Source: Polaribacter sp. Z022 (lineage in GTDB: Bacteria > Bacteroidota > Bacteroidia > Flavobacteriales > Flavobacteriaceae). From it: a stretch of DNA of 64,000 nucleotides. The notes under the pieces are model-generated. The model did not search any database. It was given only the letters and a program-made list of their open reading frames with translations, and was not told the DNA's origin. The translations under genes and the position numbers were made by a program. The stretch lies in the NCBI RefSeq assembly GCF_023555495.1, contig NZ_JALCZO010000001.1, positions 372,001 through 436,000 of the forward strand, written 5' to 3'. Below are positions 35,027-41,412 of this stretch, in pieces (position 1 is the stretch's first letter; each line of letters starts with the position of its first letter).

Positions 35027-35272
35027 GTGACTTTATATTTAAATTATCAAAACATTATTAGATGCATATAGTAACATTTTGATACGGTTTGTAAAAAGTT
35101 CTTAATCTGTCATTCCTGCGCAGGTAGGAATCTCATTATAATAAAAGAAACAAAACTTTTACAACCAAAAAATAAATTAATAATTTTTAAAAAACGTAAA
35201 TTTATGACAAATTTAGAAAATTTTGGTGTTCTTGAGTTGAATAGTCAAGAAATTAGGGAAACAAACGGAGGT
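34976..35272. repeat. Duplicated promoter-leader module, copy 1
   Basis: About 297 bases containing the end of the HTH gene, a non-coding region with a TTGATACGGTTTG-type promoter-like stretch, and the first 23 codons of a double-glycine peptide. Copy 2 at 36906-37201 is highly similar throughout. Confidence 0.9.
35109..35134. repeat. Intergenic TCATTCCTGCGCAGG repeat, copy 2
   Basis: The palindrome-like TTCCTGCGCAGGTAGGAA forms a short stem. This motif recurs at 37040 and, degenerate, at 34661. Confidence 0.7.
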
Positions 35273-35359
35273 TTAGACTTAAAATTAACTGCATTATTAG
35301 TTATTGCAGCATTTGGTATAGGAATTCAGGTCGGTAAATGGTTAAAAAGCTTATTTTAA
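35204..35359 (+). CDS. Double-glycine-leader peptide 1 (bacteriocin-like, alpha)
   Basis: 51 residues. A leader of 23 ending ETNGG, of the kind cut by C39 peptidases; the predicted mature 28-residue part is hydrophobic, with a GIQVG (GxxxG) motif, and ends basic/aromatic (KWLKSLF). Its leader is nearly identical to that of the peptide at 37133 but its core is different. It lies 10 bases before peptide 2. The pair resembles two-peptide class IIb bacteriocins; activity is inferred. Too short for most gene finders. Confidence 0.82.
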   Translation: MTNLENFGVLELNSQEIRETNGGLDLKLTALLVIAAFGIGIQVGKWLKSLF

Positions 35360-35369
35360 AATATTTTTT

Positions 35370-35507
35370 ATGAAAAATTTAAACGATTTAAATGTAACGG
35401 AATTGACAATAGAAGAAAAAAAATCTATAGAAGGCGGATTAACTTTCCTCGGTCTTTTAGGAATTGGGTTTTTAATTGGTATTGTTGTAGGAATAATAGC
35501 TGATTAA
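35370..35507 (+). CDS. Double-glycine-leader peptide 2 (bacteriocin-like, beta)
   Basis: 45 residues. The 23-residue leader ends KKSIEGG; the 22-residue mature part is very hydrophobic, contains the GxxxG motif GIVVG and ends IIAD. It looks like the partner of peptide 1 in a two-peptide membrane-active bacteriocin. A hairpin follows at 35511-35558. Confidence 0.82.
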   Translation: MKNLNDLNVTELTIEEKKSIEGGLTFLGLLGIGFLIGIVVGIIAD

Positions 35508-35510
35508 AGA

Positions 35511-35558
35511 TTAATTAAAAGAGGTGGGAAAAATCCATCTCTTTTAATTTAAAAAATA
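35511..35558 (+). terminator. Hairpin after the peptide pair
   Basis: An imperfect stem of TTAATTAAAAGAGGTGGG with TCCATCTCTTTTAATTTAA, ending in A/T-rich sequence, likely a terminator for the two-peptide transcript. Confidence 0.65.
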
Positions 35559-35589
35559 TTCTAATTTACTGTTTTTAAATCAAATTATT

Positions 35590-36837
35590 ATGTTTAAAGT
35601 TATTACAAAGAATCTAAAAACGAAGTTTAATATTTGTTTTATCCTTCTCCTTTACTTATCAAATACTCATTCTCAACAAAAAATATACGAGTTTACAATT
35701 TACGATGGTTCAGAATCTTCAACAATGAATCAGTTTAGTAAAAACTACTTGTCTAGCTATAGAATATTTTCTAGAACATTAGATGAATTAATTCCGAATA
35801 AAAAAATTAATATGATTGTTAAGCTTTCATCTATTTCCTTATTTGGTCTACCCTTCACTCACGAAGAAGGTCATCGTTCTGTTTTAACACATAAAGGAAT
35901 AGGAAGTATAAGTCAACCTTTTTTTAATAGTAAAGGTGCTGCATACGTAAAAGGAGTTAGAGATAATGAACTGATTAAATTAAGAAATACAGATTTACCA
36001 AATTTTGCTCGCTTACATTCTGCAGGTTTAGAATCTGATTATATGATTGCTAATAGAATTGAAGAATTGATTGTCTTTGAAGAAGAATCCTATAAAGTTT
36101 TAAAAGAAGAATATCTTTTAAGAAAATTTGGAATAATAAGCTATCATTTAACAACGCTTATTCCAAGTTTATCACCAAATATAAAAGAGGAGGATAACGA
36201 ATTGAAAAGAGATATTGTTGGTCACGATATATGGGGTTTTGTTCGTTATTTACATAGACCAAATATGCCTTTTTACAGGTATACGCAATTTGATGACCTA
36301 ACGAACATTGAGAAAAAATATGCAAAAGGTTTAGCTTTTAAATCTTTTACAAACTTATTATCACCTATACTTTTGGGAAAAAGTAGTTTTGATATATATC
36401 CTGATTTAAAAGGAAATTTTTCAATAGGTCATTCTTTATCTCCTTTTGGAGATTATTTTGAGCAAAACTTTTATCTATTCTATAAGAATAAATATAAGAT
36501 AATTTTTTACATAAGAGAATTTATGAACAGAGATAAAACCTTTCTCGCAAGTGGTGTTAAACTTCATAACTATAAATGGTCTAAAAAAGTGGCTACAAGT
36601 TTTGGGTTAGATATTTGGAATCAACCAGATAATTTATCTTTTACAACTACTAATAATAAATTGGGTGGTAATATATATTTAAAATTAAATCATTTTACTT
36701 ATCAAAATAAAGGTAACTTTATAAAAGGTATAGGGCTATTTACCGAAATTTTTTATAAAACAGATGGATTTTTACCTGAGTTTGCTTCTTTAGAAAGTGA
36801 CTTTGGGCTTCGATTTGGGCTTTCTATTTCATACTAA
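35590..36837 (+). CDS. Exported HExxH-motif protein with beta-rich C-terminus
   Basis: 415 residues with a signal peptide (about 1-28, ending THSQQ). A zinc-type HEEGH motif lies at H91-H95, and HSAGLESDY at H143-Y151 could give the third ligand E148, as in HExxH...E metalloproteases. The C-terminal half (about 275-415) is strand-rich with alternating aromatic residues and ends in Tyr, suggesting an outer-membrane barrel. No named family is known to me. It lies between the peptide pair and the second peptide group, so it may act as a processing or immunity factor, or be an independent cargo gene. Confidence 0.75.
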   Translation: MFKVITKNLKTKFNICFILLLYLSNTHSQQKIYEFTIYDGSESSTMNQFSKNYLSSYRIFSRTLDELIPNKKINMIVKLSSISLFGLPFTHEEGHRSVLTHKGIGSISQPFFNSKGAAYVKGVRDNELIKLRNTDLPNFARLHSAGLESDYMIANRIEELIVFEEESYKVLKEEYLLRKFGIISYHLTTLIPSLSPNIKEEDNELKRDIVGHDIWGFVRYLHRPNMPFYRYTQFDDLTNIEKKYAKGLAFKSFTNLLSPILLGKSSFDIYPDLKGNFSIGHSLSPFGDYFEQNFYLFYKNKYKIIFYIREFMNRDKTFLASGVKLHNYKWSKKVATSFGLDIWNQPDNLSFTTTNNKLGGNIYLKLNHFTYQNKGNFIKGIGLFTEIFYKTDGFLPEFASLESDFGLRFGLSISY

Positions 36838-36905
36838 TTCTTAAGTATGTTTGTAACAAAAATAATTTTTTAACTTAAAAACATCAATCTAACCTCAATG
36901 TTTGA

Positions 36906-37201
36906 TGGTAGTTATTTTTTACAAACAAAATTGCACATTGCAAGTTAGTTGCAGTGAACCAATTTATATTTGAATCATCAAATTATTATTAGGTGCACAT
37001 TATAGTATTTTGATACGGTTTGTAAAAAGTTCTTAATCTGTAGTTCCTGCGCAGGCAGGAATCTCATTATAAGAAAAGAAACAAAACTTTTACAACCAAA
37101 AAATAAATTAATAATTTAAAAAACGTAATTTTATGAAAAATTTACAAAATTTTGGTGTTCAAGAGTTGAGCGTTAAAGAGATTAGAGAGACAGATGGAGG
37201 T
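36906..37201. repeat. Duplicated promoter-leader module, copy 2
   Basis: About 296 bases similar to 34976-35272. It starts with a remnant of the HTH gene's end (GSYFLQTKLHIAS then a stop), then the same non-coding stretch, and the leader of the next peptide. It accounts for the otherwise gene-free 36838-37132. Confidence 0.9.
37040..37065. repeat. Intergenic TTCCTGCGCAGGCAGGAA repeat, copy 3
   Basis: TTCCTGC and GCAGGAA form a 7-bp stem around GCAG. Same motif as 35109. Confidence 0.7.
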
Positions 37202-37330
37202 ATTTTACCTTTTTTGATTTACGGAGCAGCATTATTAGTTGAAGTAGCCTGTTATTCTGCCGCAGGAGATTTAATATTAAATTTCGATTATTATTCTGAT
37301 AGGTTGGAAAAAGCAATGAACTGCGAATAA
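37133..37330 (+). CDS. Double-glycine-leader peptide 3
   Basis: 65 residues. The leader ends RETDGG and is nearly the same as that of peptide 1; the 42-residue mature part starts ILPFLIYGAALLVEV, hydrophobic at first then acidic/aromatic, with two cysteines that could form a disulphide (ACYSAAG and the terminal NCE). It uses the copied promoter-leader module. Predicted secreted bacteriocin or signal peptide. Confidence 0.8.
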   Translation: MKNLQNFGVQELSVKEIRETDGGILPFLIYGAALLVEVACYSAAGDLILNFDYYSDRLEKAMNCE

Positions 37331-37350
37331 ATTTAAAATTATAAATAATT

Positions 37351-37548
37351 ATGAAAAAATACAATGTAAAAGAGTTAAATAAAATTGAAGCTACTATAAT
37401 AAATGGTGGGGGTGGAAGCAGTTTTGGAAATTGGTTAATAGACTCAATAGGCTCTATCGTTTGTACAATAAGGAGTACAGATTGGAGCTTTGGAGATCCA
37501 CATAGTGGATATAGTGATAAAGCAAAGGAATATTATTCAACTCATTAA
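37351..37548 (+). CDS. Double-glycine-leader peptide 4
   Basis: 65 residues. The leader MKKYNVKELNKIEATIINGG is followed by a Gly/Ser-rich stretch (GGSSFGNW), a hydrophobic stretch (LIDSIGSIVCT), and a polar, aromatic tail. It has one Cys. Located 20 bases after peptide 3, so the two are a possible pair like peptides 1 and 2. A hairpin follows. Confidence 0.75.
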   Translation: MKKYNVKELNKIEATIINGGGGSSFGNWLIDSIGSIVCTIRSTDWSFGDPHSGYSDKAKEYYSTH

Positions 37549-37556
37549 TAAATTTA

Positions 37557-37595
37557 AAGTTCAGGTAATTATTATTTAAATAATTATCTGAACTT
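37557..37595 (+). terminator. Hairpin after peptides 3 and 4
   Basis: A 17-bp near-perfect stem AAGTTCAGGTAATTATT / AATAATTATCTGAACTT, followed by A/T-rich sequence. Confidence 0.7.
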
Positions 37596-37605
37596 ATTAA
37601 TAAAT

Positions 37606-37983
37606 ATGAAAAAAAAGTATTTTATTCTATTTCTTATAGCTATTGCTTTGTTTCTTTTTTTTAGGCTCCCTTATAGGAACTATATATATTCAAATAATTT
37701 TTTTGATTTTTATATTGCTGATACATCACCTAATTTTTTCACCGTATTTCTTTTTGTTTTTTTAAAAAAAAGCCAAAAAAAGAATCATAAAAATTTACAA
37801 TTATGTTTTTTTACATTTTTTGGTCTTATATTATATGAATTTTTTATTCAAACTAAAATTTATAGAGGAGCAACTATTGATAATCTCGATGTTATTGCTT
37901 CTTTGATTGCGGCAGTTCTTTGTTATTTTGTTTGTGAAAAAATAGATAGGAAGTTATTAGACACTGCAAACAAATTACAGTAA
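37606..37983 (+). CDS. Small membrane protein, candidate immunity protein
   Basis: 125 residues, with three to four predicted transmembrane helices (about 5-22, 40-52, 62-80, 92-112). No cleavable signal. The last helix (DNLDVIASLIAAVLCYF) resembles the end of VanZ-like proteins. Located directly behind the peptide genes, where bacteriocin immunity proteins often are; the role is inferred. Confidence 0.65.
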   Translation: MKKKYFILFLIAIALFLFFRLPYRNYIYSNNFFDFYIADTSPNFFTVFLFVFLKKSQKKNHKNLQLCFFTFFGLILYEFFIQTKIYRGATIDNLDVIASLIAAVLCYFVCEKIDRKLLDTANKLQ

Positions 37984-38450
37984 ACAAACCTTTCTTTGCC
38001 ATAATAAATTCATTAAATGGCAAAAATCACTATCAAACAACACGATATTACAGATTATGGAGCAGCTTGTTTAGCTTCTATATCTGCGCACTACAATTTA
38101 CAACTACCCATTGCACGTATTAGACAATATGCAGGTACGGATAAAAAAGGAACAAATGTTATAGGGCTTATAGAAGCCGCAGAAAAATTAGGTTTTGAGG
38201 CTAAAGGTGTACGTGGCGAATTAGATAGTTTGTTTAAAATACCAAAACCTGCTACTGCTCATATAATTGCAAAAAAACAGTTACATCATTATGTAGTTAT
38301 TTATGAAGTTACCAAAGATTTCATTAAAATTATGGATCCAGGAGATGGGAAAATTCATAAAAAAACACATGAAGACTTTTTAAAAGAAACAACAGTTGTT
38401 TTAGTATTACTTTTACCAAAAGTAAAATTTACAACTGGTAATAAAAAAAG
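37975..38450. repeat. C39 duplication, copy 1
   Basis: The upstream sequence (AAACCTTTCTTTGCCA) and the first 145 codons match those of the intact gene at 39168-39640. The similarity ends before the ABC exporter part, so only the peptidase domain was copied. Confidence 0.88.
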
Positions 38451-38454
38451 TTAA
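38017..38454 (+). CDS. C39-like domain protein with catalytic Cys replaced by Tyr
   Basis: 145 residues, a partial duplicate of the C39 domain of the ABC exporter at 39210. The active site reads DITDYGAACL instead of DITDCGAACL, so the nucleophile (position 14) is Tyr. The HHYVVIYEV and MDPGDGK motifs (His, Asp) remain. The tail diverges (ETTVVLVLLLPK). It is probably non-catalytic: either a pseudogene-like relic, or a C39-like substrate-binding module as occurs in other ABC exporters. The frame is intact, which favours some selection or a recent origin. Confidence 0.82.
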   Translation: MAKITIKQHDITDYGAACLASISAHYNLQLPIARIRQYAGTDKKGTNVIGLIEAAEKLGFEAKGVRGELDSLFKIPKPATAHIIAKKQLHHYVVIYEVTKDFIKIMDPGDGKIHKKTHEDFLKETTVVLVLLLPKVKFTTGNKKS

Positions 38455-38524
38455 GTTATTTCATATTAGTCCCTATGAAAATAAAGTAAATTTGGTATAT
38501 TTGTAACGCAAATACTTCACAAAT

Positions 38525-38851
38525 ATGAATACTTTAGAAACTATTTATAATTACGACACTATAATAACACAACTTATAAAAGATATTAAAAAAAGTGATT
38601 TTAAAACAGTTTATTTTTTAAAATTACTTAATATAAAAGATAGCTTTTTTTATAAAAAAATGCGCGAAAAACGCTTTACTACTCAAGAAGTAAAATTACT
38701 CAGTCAGCATTTATACCCAGAGCAATACCAAGAATTTAAGGACCATTTAATTGGTAAATTAATTGAAAAATCTAAAGAGCAACTTAAAGAAGGTAAGGCA
38801 ATAAATTTTGAAGAAGTACTGGAAAACTCTAAACAAATGTATAATGTTTAG
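38525..38851 (+). CDS. Antitoxin-like protein of a type II toxin-antitoxin pair
   Basis: 108 residues, helical, with a region like a DNA-binding helix pair (FKTVYFLKLLNIKDSFFYKKMREKRF) and an acidic/Lys tail. It overlaps the toxin gene by 8 bases and has TATATTTG, a promoter-like box, at 38496-38503. Likely neutralises the toxin and represses the operon; inferred from position. Confidence 0.75.
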   Translation: MNTLETIYNYDTIITQLIKDIKKSDFKTVYFLKLLNIKDSFFYKKMREKRFTTQEVKLLSQHLYPEQYQEFKDHLIGKLIEKSKEQLKEGKAINFEEVLENSKQMYNV

Positions 38852-39143
38852 CATTTATGCATCTCCTTTAGCAACAGCAACCTACCAACAAAATATAGAT
38901 TTTCTAGAAGAACGCTGGACAAAAAAAGAAGTGATAAACTTTATTAAAAAAGTAGCAGACGTTATAGACATATTAAAAATTAGTCCGCAAACTTTTCAAA
39001 AATGGAGTAAAGATACTACCATTTATAAAATTGAAATTGTAAAACAGATAACACTTTATTATCAAATAAAATCTAAAAACGTAGAATTGTTGCTCTTTTT
39101 CAATAATTTACAAGATCCAAATTTGTTGCACGAATTGTTGTAA
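38844..39143 (+). CDS. RelE/ParE-type toxin
   Basis: 99 residues from the ATG at 38844; a longer start at 38808 is in frame but lies inside the antitoxin gene. ATYQQNIDFLEERWTKKEV, IDILKISPQTFQKWS and KQITLYYQIKSKNVELLLFFNNLQDP match the ParE/RelE fold (helical N-terminus, strands, end with FFNN.QDP). Expected to inhibit translation or gyrase. The pair sits between the two C39 copies. Confidence 0.82.
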   Translation: MFSIYASPLATATYQQNIDFLEERWTKKEVINFIKKVADVIDILKISPQTFQKWSKDTTIYKIEIVKQITLYYQIKSKNVELLLFFNNLQDPNLLHELL

Positions 39144-39167
39144 ATTTTCTTTTTCCTTGCAAAAAAT

Positions 39168-39640
39168 TTGCAGTAAGAAAACCTTTCTTTGCCAAAAGAA
39201 ATTCTTATAATGGCAAAAATTACCATAAAACAACACGACATTACAGATTGTGGCGCAGCGTGTTTAGCATCTATAGCTGCACACTACAATTTACAACTCC
39301 CAATTTCTCTTATTAGACAATATGCAGGTACAGACAAAAAAGGAACTAATGTATTGGGTTTAATTGAAGCCGCAGAAAAATTAGGTTTCGAAGCCAAAGG
39401 TGTACGTGGCGAATTAGACAGTTTGTTCAAAATACCAAAACCTGCAATTGCGCATATTATTGTAAAAGAGCAATTGCATCATTATGTAGTTATTTACGAA
39501 GTAACCAAAGAATATATAAAAATTATGGATCCTGGAGATGGGAAAATCCATAAAAAGACACACAAAGAGTTTTTAAAAGAATGGACAGGTGTTTTAGTGT
39601 TGCGATTACCAAAAGAAGAATTTACACCAACCAATGAAAA
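39168..39640. repeat. C39 duplication, copy 2 (intact parent)
   Basis: The 5' untranslated stretch and C39 domain of the intact exporter gene, matched by 37975-38450. Confidence 0.88.
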
Positions 39641-41372
39641 AGTATCTGTTTTAAAACGTTTTTGGTTTTTATTAAAACCGCATAAATTTGTTTTATTACA
39701 AGCTTTAATTGGTGCAGTAATTTATACCTTATTAGGGTTTTCAACATCCATTTATATACAAAAGATAACAGATTATGTTTTAGTTGGTGGCAATACAAAA
39801 CTGTTAAACTTATTAAGTGTAATAATGTTGCTATTATTGGTATTACAAATTGTAATAGGTGTTTTTAAGGACAAGTTTCTTATTAAAAGTGGGCAACAAA
39901 TAGACGCTCGTTTAATTCTAGGCTATTACAAACATTTATTAAAATTACCACAACAGTTTTTTGATACAATGCGTGTAGGAGAAATAATTTCTCGTATAAA
40001 TGATGCTGTTAAAATTAGAGCATTTATTAATGATGTATCATTAAGTTTAACAGTAAACATACTTATTTTGTTTTTCTCTTTTGGTATTATGTTTCTGTAT
40101 TACTGGAAATTGGCTTTAATTATGTTATTGGTTATTCCTTTGTATTTGGTGGTTTATATAATTATAAACAAACTTAACAAGAAAACAGAACGTAAAATAA
40201 TGGAGAGTTCAGCAGAATTAGAAAGCCAGTTAGTAGAATCTTTAAATTCGGTAGGAACTATAAAACGTTTTGGTTTAGAAAGTTTTGCAAACATAAAAAC
40301 TGAAACACGTTTTATCAACTTATTACATATTGGTTATAAATCTGCTTTAAACTCTATTTTTTCAGGTACTTCAACAACATTTATAGCACAGTTATTTACT
40401 ATTATTTTACTTTGGTCGGGTTCTTATTTTGTAATAGAAAGAGAAATTACACCAGGAGAATTATTGTCTTTTTATGCAATTATCGGCTATTTTATGAATC
40501 CTGTTGCAAGTTTAATTGGCGCAAATAAACAAATACAAAATGCTTTGATTGCAGCAGACCGTTTGTTTGAAATTATGGATTTAGAAAGAGAAGAGAACAC
40601 TGAAAAAGTAGTTTTAAAAAAAGAAAAAATAGATGATATTGAGTTTAAAAATGTAGCTTTTAGATATGGCACAAGAGTACAGGTTTTTATAGATTTTAAC
40701 TTAAAAATAAAAAAAGGAAATATTACTGCAATTGTTGGCGAAAGTGGTTCAGGTAAATCTACTTTAATCTCATTACTACAAAACTTATATCCTATCCAAA
40801 AAGGAGGCATTACCATTGGTGATTTAGACTTAAAATATATTCAACATGAAAGTTTAAGAGATTTGGTAAGTGTTGTACCACAAAAAATAGATTTGTTTGC
40901 CGGAAATGTAATCGACAATATTGCTGTTGGAGATTTTGCTCCGAATATGGAATTGATTATTGATATCTGTAAGTCGATTGGTATATTGGAATTTATAGAA
41001 AGTTTACCAAACGGTTTTAACACCTATTTAGGAGAAAATGGAGCAACACTTTCTGGAGGTCAAAAACAACGAATTGCTATTGCAAGAGCCTTATATAAAC
41101 AACCAGAAGTATTAGTTTTAGACGAAGCCACTTCTTCTTTAGATTCTACTTCAGAAAATTATATTCAAAAAGCAGTAGAAAGGTTACGACAAGACAATAA
41201 AACGATTATCATTATAGCTCATAGATTAAGTACCGTAATTAATGCAGATGAAATTGTGGTTCTACAAAAAGGAGAAGTTTTAGAACAAGGAAACCATAAA
41301 GAATTGTATTCTAAAAAAGGAAAATATTATAATTTATGGCAACAACAGATGCCGCAATTAGACTTAGAATAA
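39210..41372 (+). CDS. C39 peptidase-containing ABC exporter (bacteriocin processing) 1
   Basis: 720 residues from the ATG at 39210 (a TTG at 39189 would add 7). The C39 peptidase (about 1-135) has catalytic C14 (DCGAACL), His (HHYVVI) and Asp (MDPGDG). Six-helix membrane domain about 155-430; ATPase about 475-710 with GESGSGKST, LSGGQKQR, VLVLDEATSSLD and AHRLSTV. It cuts double-glycine leaders and exports the peptide. It is the likely exporter for the four peptides and possibly the lanthipeptide, working with one of the HlyD adaptors and TolC. Confidence 0.94.
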   Translation: MAKITIKQHDITDCGAACLASIAAHYNLQLPISLIRQYAGTDKKGTNVLGLIEAAEKLGFEAKGVRGELDSLFKIPKPAIAHIIVKEQLHHYVVIYEVTKEYIKIMDPGDGKIHKKTHKEFLKEWTGVLVLRLPKEEFTPTNEKVSVLKRFWFLLKPHKFVLLQALIGAVIYTLLGFSTSIYIQKITDYVLVGGNTKLLNLLSVIMLLLLVLQIVIGVFKDKFLIKSGQQIDARLILGYYKHLLKLPQQFFDTMRVGEIISRINDAVKIRAFINDVSLSLTVNILILFFSFGIMFLYYWKLALIMLLVIPLYLVVYIIINKLNKKTERKIMESSAELESQLVESLNSVGTIKRFGLESFANIKTETRFINLLHIGYKSALNSIFSGTSTTFIAQLFTIILLWSGSYFVIEREITPGELLSFYAIIGYFMNPVASLIGANKQIQNALIAADRLFEIMDLEREENTEKVVLKKEKIDDIEFKNVAFRYGTRVQVFIDFNLKIKKGNITAIVGESGSGKSTLISLLQNLYPIQKGGITIGDLDLKYIQHESLRDLVSVVPQKIDLFAGNVIDNIAVGDFAPNMELIIDICKSIGILEFIESLPNGFNTYLGENGATLSGGQKQRIAIARALYKQPEVLVLDEATSSLDSTSENYIQKAVERLRQDNKTIIIIAHRLSTVINADEIVVLQKGEVLEQGNHKELYSKKGKYYNLWQQQMPQLDLE

Positions 41373-41412
41373 AAAAGTTAAATTTGTTCCTAATTATTGT
41401 AAAATTTTCTTT

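Noticed and set aside
34976..37201. Insertion sequence bounded by the 297-bp direct repeats
   Set aside because: No transposase is present between them; the repeats contain gene parts and a promoter and fit a segmental duplication.
40487..40816. Minus-strand ORF within the C39 exporter
   Set aside because: Shadow frame of a strongly conserved gene.
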